A stretch of DNA of 64,000 nucleotides from contig NZ_JAUYZI010000014.1 of assembly GCF_030700245.1 (NCBI RefSeq), forward strand, positions 1 through 64,000, given 5' to 3'. The notes beneath the pieces are model-generated. The model saw only the letters and a list, made by a program, of their open reading frames with translations. It was not told where the DNA came from and searched no databases. Positions 36,168-44,584 of the stretch are shown here, one piece after another. Position 1 is the stretch's first letter. Every line of letters starts with the position of its first letter. Source of the DNA: Methylobacterium amylolyticum (GTDB lineage: Bacteria; Pseudomonadota; Alphaproteobacteria; Rhizobiales; Beijerinckiaceae). Made by a program: the position numbers and the translations under genes.

Positions 36168-37062
36168 CGTCCACGCCCTGGCCGCGCGTCCGGCCCTGAC
36201 CCTGCCGAACCGCCCCGAGATCGTCCGCGAGGTCGGGTCCGCCCACGGCGCCACGGTGGTGGAGAAGCCGCTGTCGCTGGCCGAACGGCTCTACAACCAA
36301 GCGTGGCTGCGCAAGCTCCTCATCCTGGCGGTGCTCGCCCTGATCTGGGAGGGCTACGGGCGCTACCTCGACAACGAGCTCCTGTTCCCGACCTTCACGG
36401 CGACGGTGGAGGCCTTCGCCCGCGGCATGGCCGACGGCACGCTGCCGGCCCGGGCCTGGGGCTCGCTGAAGGTGCTGCTGATGGGCTACGTCGCGGGCGT
36501 GGCGCTGGCGACGCTGCTGACCGCGCTGGCCATCGCCTCGCGGATCGGCACCGACTTCCTCGAGACGCTGACCTCGATGTTCAACCCGCTGCCGGCCATC
36601 GCGCTGCTGCCGCTGGCGCTGATCTGGTTCGGGCTCGGCAACGGTAGCCTCGTGTTCGTCCTCGTCCACTCGGTGACCTGGGCGATCGCGCTCAACACCC
36701 ATTCCGGCTTCCTGTCGGTGAGCCGCACCCTGAAGATGGTGGGGCGCAACTATGGGCTGTCGGGCTTCGGGCTGATCCGCAAGATCCTGATCCCGGCGGC
36801 CTTCCCGTCGATCCTCACCGGCCTGAAGATCGGCTGGGCCTTCGCGTGGCGCACCCTGATCGCCGCCGAGCTGGTGTTCGGCGTCTCCTCGGGCTCGGGC
36901 GGGCTGGGCTGGTTCATCTTCGAGAACAAGAACATGCTCGACATCCCGAACGTGTTCGCCGGCCTGCTGACCGTCATCCTGATCGGCCTCGTCGTCGAGA
37001 ACCTGATCTTCAGCACCATCGAGGCGCGCACCATCCAGCGCTGGGGCATGCAGAACCACTGA
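36160..37062 (+). CDS. SsuC/TauC-type ABC transporter permease
   Basis: A 300-residue inner-membrane permease with about six helices. The EAA loop is visible near VGRNYGLSGFGLIRKILIPAAFP (read in two parts), followed by ILTGLKIGWAFAWRTLIAAE. A cytoplasmic N-terminus of about 50 residues precedes the first helix. It ends the transporter cluster. The gene overlaps the ATPase gene by eight bases. Confidence 0.92.
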   Translation: MSNVHALAARPALTLPNRPEIVREVGSAHGATVVEKPLSLAERLYNQAWLRKLLILAVLALIWEGYGRYLDNELLFPTFTATVEAFARGMADGTLPARAWGSLKVLLMGYVAGVALATLLTALAIASRIGTDFLETLTSMFNPLPAIALLPLALIWFGLGNGSLVFVLVHSVTWAIALNTHSGFLSVSRTLKMVGRNYGLSGFGLIRKILIPAAFPSILTGLKIGWAFAWRTLIAAELVFGVSSGSGGLGWFIFENKNMLDIPNVFAGLLTVILIGLVVENLIFSTIEARTIQRWGMQNH

Positions 37063-37078
37063 GCGTCTGCTTGTCGGC

Positions 37079-37193
37079 GATACCGGGTTTTCGAAGGGCG
37101 AGCCCTTCGGCGGGTGCTCAGGGCAGAGCCCTAAGACGTTCGCCAGGGCTCCGCCCTGGACCCGCGAAAGATCTCAATCTTTCGAAACCGGGA
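37079..37193. repeat. Nested-hairpin intergenic repeat, family B copy 1
   Basis: A 115-base element bounded by CCGGGTTTTCGAA and TTCGAAACCGG. Inside are successive small hairpins: GAAGGGCGAGCCCTTC, AGGGCAGAGCCCT, CAGGGCTCCGCCCTG and GAAAGATCTCAATCTTTC. A shorter relative is at 58906-58952. It may also end the transporter transcript. Confidence 0.75.
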
Positions 37194-37232
37194 TTCGCAG
37201 TCGCGCGATGACGGCGCCCGGCCGGGCGCCGA

Positions 37233-37610
37233 TCAGAGGTCCGCGCCGTAGAACGCCTCGCCCCGGACCTGCCGCCCGGCGGCATCGAAGGTCATGATCT
37301 CGCAGGCCCGCCGACGGCGGCCGTCGCGCTCGGCGACGTAGATCACCGTGAGTTCGCGCCGCGCGTCGTCCCACGTCGCGTGATCGAGGGTGAAGCGCAG
37401 GCTGGGGATCCGATCGAGCGCGGCGCGCCAGTAGGCCCCGATCCCCTCCTTGCCGGTGAGGACGGCTTCCCCGACCACGTCGCGGGCCACCGGGCTGACG
37501 AACGTGGCGTCGTCGGCGAAATGCCCGAGCACGGCCTCGACGTCGCGCCGGTTCCAGTTCGCGATCCATGCGGCGGCAAAGCGCATCATCGCGTCTCGGC
37601 TCATCTCCAT
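37233..37610 (-). CDS. SnoaL/NTF2-like small protein
   Basis: A 125-residue protein with the NTF2-like cone fold pattern: AWIANWNRRDVEAVLGHFADD at the N-terminus, FVSPVARDVVGEAVLTGKEG, and strands ending in GEAFYGADL. Members are polyketide cyclases, isomerases or binding proteins. It converges on the repeat after the permease gene, and follows the methyltransferase gene by 36 bases, so the two may be co-transcribed. No function is assigned. Confidence 0.75.
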   Translation of the reverse strand: MEMSRDAMMRFAAAWIANWNRRDVEAVLGHFADDATFVSPVARDVVGEAVLTGKEGIGAYWRAALDRIPSLRFTLDHATWDDARRELTVIYVAERDGRRRRACEIMTFDAAGRQVRGEAFYGADL

Positions 37611-37646
37611 GGTCTCGGCTCCGCGGGCAGGAGGGGGGATCGGGGC

Positions 37647-38360
37647 TCAGGCCGCGCGCGTCGCGATCCAGGCGCCCCAGAACAGGCTGGAGAAGAACAT
37701 CTCGGCCGCGACGAACCCCGCGCCGTGGAGCAGGTCCAAGACGGCGGCGTCGGATGCGGGCGGCTCCGCGGCGTCGAGGATCCTGCCGAGCTTCACCGCC
37801 ACCTCCGCGTCGTCCGCCCCGTGCAGGCGCCAGCGCTCGGCCCAGGCCGAGAGGAACAGCGGGCGGCTCGCGTAGGTGCTGCGGTTGCCGGCGAGGACCA
37901 GCGGCGCGCCCGGTTCGAGGCGCGCCGCGAGCGCCGCCAGGATCGCCCGCTTCGCGTCATCTCCCGGCAGGTGGTGCAGCACGCCGATCAGCGTCGCAGC
38001 GTCGAAGCGCGCGCCCGCGGGGAGATCCTCGACACGCCCGGCGCGGAAATCCACCCGGGCGTCGAGGCCGGCGACGGCCACGCTCGCCCGCGCGCCGTCG
38101 AGCATGGGCCGCGACGGGTCCACGGCCGTGTAGCGCCAGTGCGGCGCGAGGCGGGCGGTCGTCAGGATCTCCTGCCCGGTGCCCCCGGCCCCCGCGACGA
38201 GCAGACGGGCGCGGCTGCCCCGGCCGAGCCGCGCGGCCAGGAGGCAGGCGGACAGCTCGTGGCAGGCGTCGTAGCCGGCGAGCGCGATCCGGCTCTGCTC
38301 GGCGTATTCCGCGGCGCGCGCATCGAATTTCGAGGCTGCCGCGGTCTCGGATGGCGCCAT
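37647..38360 (-). CDS. SAM-dependent methyltransferase
   Basis: A 237-residue class I methyltransferase. Motif I is LLVAGAGGTGQE and post-I is YTAVDPSRPML; ATLIGVLHHLPGD is motif IV. The start is ATG at 38360, preceded by a GGAG ribosome site eight bases away; a further in-frame ATG lies at 38408. The type is close to the Tam/UbiE-like small-molecule methyltransferases. It lies between the aldo/keto reductase and SnoaL genes on the same strand. Confidence 0.82.
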   Translation of the reverse strand: MAPSETAAASKFDARAAEYAEQSRIALAGYDACHELSACLLAARLGRGSRARLLVAGAGGTGQEILTTARLAPHWRYTAVDPSRPMLDGARASVAVAGLDARVDFRAGRVEDLPAGARFDAATLIGVLHHLPGDDAKRAILAALAARLEPGAPLVLAGNRSTYASRPLFLSAWAERWRLHGADDAEVAVKLGRILDAAEPPASDAAVLDLLHGAGFVAAEMFFSSLFWGAWIATRAA

Positions 38361-38410
38361 GGCGTCCGCTCCATCGGACCGGCGGAGATCTCGTCCCGCC
38401 GCGTCCACCT

Positions 38411-39397
38411 TCAGGCCGGGTCCGCCTGGATCCGGCCGATTTCCGCCAGCACATCCGCCGCCAGGGGCCCGTCGGCGGCCGCCTCCAGCGCCGCGTCGAG
38501 CTGGTCGAGGCTGGAGAAGCCGACCGCGACCGTGTCGAGCGGTGCCGCCAGGCCGTAGCGGATCGCCAGCGCCGCCGGGCTGCGCGCCGCCCCCGCCGCG
38601 ACGAGCGTCTGGAAGCGTGCCGCCGCCCGAAGGTCCGCCGGGTAGTCGCGGGCGGTGCCCGGCCCCCCGCCGACCGGGGCCACGACCGGCGCGGCCAGCG
38701 CGTGCCGGGTCTCGGCGCCGCCGAGCGCCCCGCCCGCGAGGATCCGGATGCCGATCGTGCCGAGGGACGTGCCCGGCCGCAGCAGCCGCGCCGATTCCCC
38801 TCGTCCTTGCCCCTGCCCGTCCCCCGCGGCGGAGGGATTGAGCAGGTTGAAGGGCACCTGCGCGCTGGCGAACACCCCCGCCGCGGCGAGGCGCTCGATC
38901 GCGGCGGCGTCCCCCAGGGCGGTGAAGCCCAGCGCCCGCACCTTGCCCGCCCGCCGGAGCGCCTCGAAGGCCGGGATCACGTCGCCGAGGATCCGCTCCA
39001 CGCCCAGCGCGTCCCCGGCATCCTCGGGGCCGACCCGGTTGTGGAGCTGGAACAGGTCGACGCTCTCGCGACCCAGCCGGCGCAGGCTGGCGTCGAGACT
39101 CGCGCGGATCGCCGCCGCGACGCCGCCGGCCAGATCCTCCGGGCGCAGGCGCACCTTGGTGGCGACCGCCGCCCGGGCCTCGCCGCGGGGCAGGGCGCGG
39201 CCGAGCGCCGTCTCGGACAGGCCGTCGCCGTAGAAGGCGGCGGTGTCGAACAGGCGGATGCCGCCATCGAGCGCCCGCGCCACCGCCTCCCGCTGCGTCT
39301 CCGGGTCACCGCGGACCATCAGCCCGCCGACCGCCCCGCAGCCGAATGTCAGGGCGGAGACCGTGATCCCGGTCCCGCCGAGGGGTCGCGTCTGCAT
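38411..39397 (-). CDS. Aldo/keto reductase
   Basis: A 328-residue NADPH-dependent reductase. The catalytic tetrad is visible: Asp and Tyr in FDTAAFYGDGLSE, Lys in ATKVRL, and His in FQLHNRVG. The frame is open far upstream, but the ATG at 39397 gives MQTRPLGGTGITVSALTFG, the typical family start. A Gly-Gln-Gly-rich stretch before the cofactor site is unusual and lengthens the loop. The substrate is unknown; related proteins act as pyridoxal or fucose-type sugar dehydrogenases. Confidence 0.9.
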   Translation of the reverse strand: MQTRPLGGTGITVSALTFGCGAVGGLMVRGDPETQREAVARALDGGIRLFDTAAFYGDGLSETALGRALPRGEARAAVATKVRLRPEDLAGGVAAAIRASLDASLRRLGRESVDLFQLHNRVGPEDAGDALGVERILGDVIPAFEALRRAGKVRALGFTALGDAAAIERLAAAGVFASAQVPFNLLNPSAAGDGQGQGRGESARLLRPGTSLGTIGIRILAGGALGGAETRHALAAPVVAPVGGGPGTARDYPADLRAAARFQTLVAAGAARSPAALAIRYGLAAPLDTVAVGFSSLDQLDAALEAAADGPLAADVLAEIGRIQADPA

Positions 39398-39723
39398 GGT
39401 CCGTCTCCCGGCACGTGTCCCGCGCGGCGGCCCCCCGGTCGTCCGCGAGGCGGTATCTGATCCGGCGCCGCGCGGGATCAAGGCCGGCGGCCCGCGGTGT
39501 CGGTCCGCCCCTGTCCCCGCTATCCAAAGTTGAGCACTGTTGTCCCCTCGCGCGAATGCAGTATCCTGAGATCGCGCGGCCCCACGGCCCGCCGTCCCGG
39601 AACCACCGGCCGCCGCGGCGGCTTCCCCGGGATGACCTGCGATGATCGGGGGCGCCCGTGACCCACGCACGTCCTGCACGACCGCCGGCCGGCCGCCGCG
39701 GCACGTCCCGCTAGAGGTCGGCG
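39398..39723. other. Intergenic region with a possible promoter
   Basis: A 326-base gap upstream of the 70-residue small gene. TTGTCC (39540-39545) and TATCCT (39562-39567) with a 16-base spacer could be a plus-strand promoter, although it leaves a leader of about 150 bases. No other feature was seen. Confidence 0.35.
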
Positions 39724-39936
39724 ATGCTCGACCGCCTCCTCCCCGCCGCCGCCCGCGCGAAGCTTCGCGCCCTGGCCGCCCGGCGCGCGCCCGGGCCGAC
39801 GGTGCTGCCGGGCCTCGACCCGAGGCCGGGGCCGATGCCCCCCGTGCGCCCGGGCGCCGCCACCAACGACAACCCGCTCCACGAGGTCCACGACGCGGTG
39901 GAGTTGGAGTTGCGCGCCCGCGGCCTGCTGCGCTGA
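39724..39936 (+). CDS. Small 70-residue protein
   Basis: A short reading frame with an AGAGG ribosome-site-like sequence upstream. The protein is basic and Pro-rich in the middle, and ends NDNPLHEVHDAVELELRARG, a helical segment. There is no recognised family. It converges on the minus-strand secreted protein gene, 10 bases away. Codon use is like that of its neighbours, which argues for a real gene but does not prove it. Confidence 0.5.
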   Translation: MLDRLLPAAARAKLRALAARRAPGPTVLPGLDPRPGPMPPVRPGAATNDNPLHEVHDAVELELRARGLLR

Positions 39937-39945
39937 ACCGAAACC

Positions 39946-40359
39946 CTACCTGGCCACCGCCGGCCGGCCGGTCGGGGCGGGGCGCGTCCCGGCCTCCATC
40001 CAGTGGCAGGCGGTGGTGCCCTGCACGGCGGCGCACTCGTAGGCCTGCCCGCCGAGCACCACGTGGTCGGCGACGCCGGTGATCCGGCCGCGCGGCAGGG
40101 CGGTGCAGCCGAGATGGTCCGCCTTGGGGTCGGCGAGGGTCGCGGCGGCACCGGCGGAGCCCGCGCGCACGAGCATGCGGTAATTGGCGAGCGACGGGCA
40201 GCCGATCACCGGCGGAGACTTGTCGGCGGCCTTCTCGTGTGCAGCCTTCTCCTGGGCGGCCCGATCGCCGGACTTGGCGCGCGCGCCCTCCGCCGCGGCG
40301 GCCGGGCCTGCGACGAGGACGAGGAGGGCGCAGGCGGTGCGCAGGGGGTGCCGTTCCAT
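39946..40359 (-). CDS. Secreted protein of unknown function
   Basis: A 137-residue protein with a signal peptide (ALLVLVAGPAAAAEG). An Ala/Lys-rich linker (QEKAAHEKAADKSPP) follows, then a domain with three conserved-looking Cys (VIGCPSLANYRML, DHLGCTALPRG, ECAAVQGTTACHW) that could form disulfides in the periplasm. The GCPSLANYRMLV and GLACTALP-like layout recurs in small Methylobacterium proteins, but no function is known to me. Confidence 0.6.
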   Translation of the reverse strand: MERHPLRTACALLVLVAGPAAAAEGARAKSGDRAAQEKAAHEKAADKSPPVIGCPSLANYRMLVRAGSAGAAATLADPKADHLGCTALPRGRITGVADHVVLGGQAYECAAVQGTTACHWMEAGTRPAPTGRPAVAR

Positions 40360-40491
40360 CGCACCCCCCTAGCACGGGCGGCCGCAGGGATCCCGATCAC
40401 GCTTCCGTGCCGGGACGGCGCGCCGGCCTTGACGGGTCCCTCGCCGTCTGCGAGCCCGTCCCGACGGGGCGTCCAGCGGAGAGGACGGGTC

Positions 40492-40728
40492 ATGACGACG
40501 ACGATCGAGAGCGACCAGCGGCTGCACCTCGTGTTCGGCGGCGAACTGGAGAACCTCGACGGGGTCCGGTTCCGCGACGTGAAGGGTCTCGACATCGTCG
40601 GCATCTATCCCGACTACGCCTCCGCCCAGGCCGCCTGGAAGGCCAAGGCGCAGTCCACCGTCGACAGCGCCCAGACCCGCTACTTCGTCGTCCACCTGCA
40701 CCGCCTGCTGGAGCCGCAGGCCGTCTGA
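40492..40728 (+). CDS. DUF4170 family small protein
   Basis: A 78-residue acidic cytoplasmic protein. The segment HLVFGGELENLDGVRF, then DIVGIYPDYASAQAAWKAKAQ and TRYFVVHLHRLLEP matches DUF4170, a conserved alphaproteobacterial family without known role. A GGAGAGGA ribosome site precedes the ATG. A small hairpin (TCGCCCG/CGGGCGA, about 40781-40798) follows 50 bases later. Confidence 0.85.
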   Translation: MTTTIESDQRLHLVFGGELENLDGVRFRDVKGLDIVGIYPDYASAQAAWKAKAQSTVDSAQTRYFVVHLHRLLEPQAV

Positions 40729-40828
40729 GCCCGCCCGCGCAGCCGAGGATTGTGACGCCTGGACGCCGCTGGTAAGAGCCTCGCCCGTCATCGGGCGATC
40801 CCGGACCCCGCAGGGCCGCGATCGCGTG

Positions 40829-40851
40829 CGCGGCCCCGCGGCGGGGCCGCG
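40829..40851 (+). other. Strong hairpin in the prs leader
   Basis: CGCGGCCCC pairs perfectly with GGGGCCGCG around a five-base loop, ending 16 bases before the prs start codon. It is very close to the ribosome binding site and could affect translation. Confidence 0.45.
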
Positions 40852-40866
40852 AGTGGGCGGGCCAGC

Positions 40867-41811
40867 ATGAAGACCTCGATCAAGATCGTCGCCGGCAACG
40901 CGAGCCGGCCCTTGGCCGAGGCGATCGCGGCCTACCTGGAACTGCCGCTCGCCAAGTGCATGGTCCGGCGCTTCGCCGACATGGAGATCTTCGTCGAGCT
41001 GCAGGAGAACGTCCGCGGCGAGGACGTGTTCATCGTCCAGTCGACCTCGTTCCCGGCCAACGACCACCTGATGGAACTGCTGATCATGATCGACGCCGCG
41101 CGCCGGTCGTCGGCGCGGCGCATCACGGCGGTGATCCCCTATTTCGGCTACGCCCGGCAGGACCGGCGCACCTCGGGCCGCACCCCGATCTCGGCCAAGC
41201 TCGTGGCCAACCTCATCACCGAGGCCGGCGCCGACCGGGTGCTGACCCTCGACCTCCACGCCGGCCAGATCCAAGGCTTCTTCGACATCCCCACCGACAA
41301 CCTGTTCGCCGCCCCCGTCATGGTGCGCGACATCAAGGAGCGGATGCCCGACCAGGACCGCATGGTGGTCTCCCCCGACGTGGGCGGCGTGGTGCGCGCC
41401 CGGGTGGTCGCCAAGCGCATCGACGCGCAGCTCGCCATCGTCGACAAGCGCCGCGAGCGCCCGGGCGAGTCCGAGGTGATGAACATCATCGGCGACGTCG
41501 AGGGCCGCTCCTGCATCCTCGTGGACGACATCGTCGATTCCGGCGGCACCCTGGTGAACGCCGCCGAGGCGCTGCTGAACGCCGGCGCTAAGGAGGTCTC
41601 GGCCTACATCACCCACGGGGTGCTGTCGGGCGGCGCGGTCTCGCGCATCGCGGCCTCGCGGATGAAGGAGCTGGTCATCACCGACTCGATCCAGCCGACG
41701 CAGGCGGTCAAGCTCGCCCGCAACATCCGCGTCGCCAGCATCGCGCCGCTGCTCGGCGAGGCGATCGGGCGCACGGCCACGGAATCGAGCGTCTCCAGCC
41801 TGTTCGACTGA
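40867..41811 (+). CDS. prs: Ribose-phosphate pyrophosphokinase
   Basis: Makes PRPP from ribose-5-phosphate and ATP for nucleotide, histidine and tryptophan synthesis. The 314-residue length is normal. The [20 protein letters not shown] segment and the PRPP-binding loop [14 protein letters not shown] are intact, as is the N-terminal [16 protein letters not shown]. The only non-family change is minor. A strong hairpin stands just upstream of the start. Confidence 0.97.
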   Translation: MKTSIKIVAGNASRPLAEAIAAYLELPLAKCMVRRFADMEIFVELQENVRGEDVFIVQSTSFPANDHLMELLIMIDAARRSSARRITAVIPYFGYARQDRRTSGRTPISAKLVANLITEAGADRVLTLDLHAGQIQGFFDIPTDNLFAAPVMVRDIKERMPDQDRMVVSPDVGGVVRARVVAKRIDAQLAIVDKRRERPGESEVMNIIGDVEGRSCILVDDIVDSGGTLVNAAEALLNAGAKEVSAYITHGVLSGGAVSRIAASRMKELVITDSIQPTQAVKLARNIRVASIAPLLGEAIGRTATESSVSSLFD

Positions 41812-41898
41812 TTCTTTTGGGACTTTGGTCGCAGTGCAGGATGCGACCGAGCGCCCTATCCTCTTCGCTCGGCATGGCCGCGTCGGGGGGAGGGCGCC

Positions 41899-42789
41899 AT
41901 CCGGAAGACGAAGAGAATCGTCGGAATCCACGGGCTCGCGAACAAGCCGCCCCGCGAGGAGAAGGCGGGCTGGTGGGCGGACGCGATCCGCGAGGGGCTG
42001 GCGCGCAACGGCGCCTGGGCGGGCGGACCGGCGCCCGACCCCCTGCCCTTCGCCTTCGTCTACTGGGCCGACCTGCGCCATCCCGAGCCGCTCGACGCCG
42101 CGCGCAACCGCGAGCCCTACGTCCCGGACGCGGGCTCCGGTCCGTTCCCCTCCCCCGCCGACGATCCCGGCCGCCGCGCGCCGACCCTGACCGACCGGGT
42201 CTACCGGGGCCTGTCCCGCCTCCAGGAGGCGACCGGCCTGACGCCGGTGGACGACCTGATCCTGGAGCATCGCCTCGACGACCTCTGGGGCTACCACGAG
42301 GACCACGCCTTCCGCGACGCCGCCCGCGACCGGCTGGCCGCGGCGCTGGCGGAGGCGGCCCAGGACGACCCGCACGTGCTGCTCGTCGCCCACTCGATGG
42401 GTGGGCTGATCGCCTACGACGTGCTCCGCGCCGCCGAGCGGGACGGGACCCCGGACGGGCACCTCCCGCCCGCCTGCACCCTGGTGACGCTCGGCGCGCC
42501 GCTCGGGCTGGCCGAGATCAAGCTGAAGCTCGAAGCCGAGCACGGCGACCTGCGCGTCCCCGCCTCGCTCTCGGCCTGGATCAACCTGATCGACCGGGAG
42601 GACATCGCCACGGTGGGCGACGACCTCGCCGGGATCTACGCCGCCAACGCGGCCGGCGTCGCGCCCCGGGACGTGCCCGTGATCAACGCCTACCGCGCCC
42701 CCGACGGACGCGAGAACCGGCACAAGTCCTACGGCTATCTGCGCACGCCGGAATTCTCCCGGGTGGTGGCCGGGTTCTTCGCGGATTAG
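41899..42789 (+). CDS. Alpha/beta hydrolase with no standard start codon
   Basis: A lipase-like alpha/beta hydrolase of about 296 residues. An N-terminal oxyanion strand (KRIVGIHGLANKPP) and the nucleophile motif LLVAHSMGGLIAYDVL are clear. The coding frame continues upstream of a GTG at 42247 through IHGLANKPP, so that GTG is internal. No ATG, GTG or TTG lies in frame between that N-terminus and the prs stop. An ATC at 41899, five bases after GGAGGG, is the best-placed candidate. A frameshift or assembly error is the alternative. The stop TAG begins a palindromic repeat. Confidence 0.6.
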   Translation: MRKTKRIVGIHGLANKPPREEKAGWWADAIREGLARNGAWAGGPAPDPLPFAFVYWADLRHPEPLDAARNREPYVPDAGSGPFPSPADDPGRRAPTLTDRVYRGLSRLQEATGLTPVDDLILEHRLDDLWGYHEDHAFRDAARDRLAAALAEAAQDDPHVLLVAHSMGGLIAYDVLRAAERDGTPDGHLPPACTLVTLGAPLGLAEIKLKLEAEHGDLRVPASLSAWINLIDREDIATVGDDLAGIYAANAAGVAPRDVPVINAYRAPDGRENRHKSYGYLRTPEFSRVVAGFFAD

Positions 42790-42890
42790 AGCATCGTCCC
42801 GAGAGGTGGTCACCGGCTTTCGGAAAAGATGATGCGAAGACAAAGGGCTCGCGCATCGTCCTGGACCCGATATCCAGGACGATGCGCTAG
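42787..42890 (+). repeat. Palindromic intergenic repeat, family A subtype 2
   Basis: A 104-base element starting TAGAGCATCGTCCCGAGAGG, with the hydrolase stop codon as its first TAG, and ending GATGCGCTAG. It has a first hairpin (GCATCGTCCCGA facing CGGAAAAGATGATGC) and a second perfect 15-bp stem at 42851-42887. Shared GGTGGTCACCGGCTTTCGG-like, ACAAAGG and CTGGACCCG blocks relate it to the copies at 35193 and 49456. Confidence 0.8.
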
Positions 42891-43078
42891 GCGCGCCCGC
42901 CTCGCTCCTCCGGCGGGACAGGGCCATCGCATGCGGCGCGATGCGGATCGGCGCGGGCGGCGTCCCGCCATCCGGCCGTGCGAATTCCCGTAACCGCGCG
43001 GGGCATTCGCGACTTCCCGTCGGCACCGACCCGACGCTATGTGTGCGCCGCAGACGCGCCACGACCGGGAGACCCGCC

Positions 43079-44014
43079 ATGCCCCTCACCGCCGACATCA
43101 GCGGCGTCGTGCCGATCGCGCCGACGCCGTTCCACCCGGACGGGCGGATCGACGAGGCCTCGCTCGACCGGATGACCGACTTCTTCGGCGCGGCGGGGGT
43201 CGACGGGCTGACGATCCTCGGGCAGCTCGGCGAGGCGGGCAAGCTCGACCACGCCGAGGGCATCGCGGTCGCCCGGCGGGTGCTGGGGCGGACGCGGCTG
43301 CCGGTGATCGTCGGCGTCACGGCGCCGGGCTTCGCGGCCATGCGCTCGCTCGCCCGCGAGGTGATGGAGCTGGGCGCGGCCGGGGTGATGATCGCCCCGC
43401 CCAACACCCTGCGCACCGACGATCAGGTCGCCGGCTACTACCGCAACGCCGCCGAGGCGATCGGGGCGGACGTGCCCTTCGTCCTCCAGGACTATCCCCT
43501 CACCTTCTCGGTCCAGATGACCCCGGCGGTCATCCGCCGGATCGTGACGGAGAACCCGAGCTGCGTGATGCTCAAGCACGAGGACTGGCCGGGCCTGGAG
43601 AAGATCACGACGCTCCGCGGCTTCGAGGCCGACGGCGCGATGCGCCGCATCTCCATCCTCGTGGGCAACGGCGGCCTGTTCCTCGACTTCGAGGTCGAGC
43701 GCGGCGCCGACGGGGCCAACACCGGCTACGCCTTCCCCGAGATGCTGGTCGACGTGGTCCGCCTCGGCGCCGCGGGCGAGCGCGACGCCGCCCACGACCT
43801 GTTCGACGCGCACCTGCCGTACCTGCGCTACGAGCAGCAGCAGGGCCCGCTGGGGCTGGCGGTGCGCAAGTACGTGTTCATGCGCCGGGGCATCTTCGCC
43901 TCCGACGCGCAGCGCAAGCCCTCGCAGGCGCTCACCGCGGCGGCGAAGGCGGAGGTGGAGTACCTGCTGTCCCGCATCGCCCGGGTCGACCCGCGGGCGC
44001 GGCTGCCGGGCTGA
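43079..44014 (+). CDS. DapA-family aldolase/lyase
   Basis: A 311-residue TIM barrel of the dihydrodipicolinate synthase/N-acetylneuraminate lyase family. The Schiff-base Lys is in VMLKHEDWPG and the Tyr in VLQDYPL. The usual GTTGE motif near the N-terminus reads GQLGEAGKL, so it is not biosynthetic DapA. It probably cleaves or dehydrates a keto-deoxy acid. The ATG at 43079 is chosen because it starts the fold. It lies after the repeat and is not clearly part of the sugar-acid cluster 6 kb upstream. Confidence 0.85.
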   Translation: MPLTADISGVVPIAPTPFHPDGRIDEASLDRMTDFFGAAGVDGLTILGQLGEAGKLDHAEGIAVARRVLGRTRLPVIVGVTAPGFAAMRSLAREVMELGAAGVMIAPPNTLRTDDQVAGYYRNAAEAIGADVPFVLQDYPLTFSVQMTPAVIRRIVTENPSCVMLKHEDWPGLEKITTLRGFEADGAMRRISILVGNGGLFLDFEVERGADGANTGYAFPEMLVDVVRLGAAGERDAAHDLFDAHLPYLRYEQQQGPLGLAVRKYVFMRRGIFASDAQRKPSQALTAAAKAEVEYLLSRIARVDPRARLPG

Positions 44015-44021
44015 TCCGGGC

Positions 44022-44584
44022 TCAGTGCCGGTTCGGGTCCGATCGACTCGGCGATCGACTCGGCCTGCTCGACCGGGCGTCCCAATGCGCCGTCCAAGCC
44101 TCCAGGAGCGCCCGGGCATCGGCAGCGATCTCCGTGGCCTCCGCCTGCGTCGCGCTCTGCACCCCGTCGAGGCCGCCGTCGGGGAAGTAGTCGGACTCTG
44201 CACGCGCCGGTCGCGCGCGCGGTTCAGAGCCCGCCCCGTGTCGCGCAGCGCCGCACCCTGCCCCTCGGACAGGGCGATGTAGTGCATCAGGACGTGCTCG
44301 TGACTGTCCGGAACGCTGCCGCGCTTCCCGACGCCCCCGGCCCTCAGGAGGGCGGCGACGGCGATGAAATGCATGGCGTAGTAGGCCGCGTGGATGCAGG
44401 CATTCGGCGCGCCGTCCCACGCGACCATCGCCTCCGCTTCGGTCAGGTGGACGACGGCCTTCCGGAGGGCCTCCGCGGCCTTCTCCTCGCGCTCCGCGTC
44501 GGTCAGAGCGACGACCGGCGGTGATCGCGGCTTCGGCGGCTTCTTCTTCGTCGCCGCCCAGTCCTTGTCCTTGCTGCGGCTCAC
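44022..44584 (-). pseudogene. HEPN-domain gene, frameshifted
   Basis: The N-terminal part, from a GTG at 44584 that overlaps the MNT stop (GTGA), reads through a HEPN helix pattern (VVHLTEAEAMVAWDGAPN, then IHAAYYAMHFIAVAALL and HYIALSEGQGAALRDTG). The frame then shifts near 44195-44215: the continuation AESDYFPDGGLDGVQSA lies in the -1 frame and ends at 44022. Together the two frames make a full HEPN protein. A one-base deletion, an assembly error or programmed shifting could explain it. HEPN proteins of MNT pairs are RNA-targeting toxins. Confidence 0.7.

Noticed and set aside
41809..41898. Readthrough of the prs UGA stop into the hydrolase gene as a selenoprotein
   Set aside because: The frames are the same, but prs ends at its normal family C-terminus, and no Sec-type hairpin was recognised after the UGA.
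43079..44014. Biosynthetic DapA or the 5-keto-4-deoxyglucarate dehydratase of uronate breakdown
   Set aside because: The GTTGE motif of DapA is changed to GQLGE, and the sequence did not clearly match the dehydratase; only the family level is safe.
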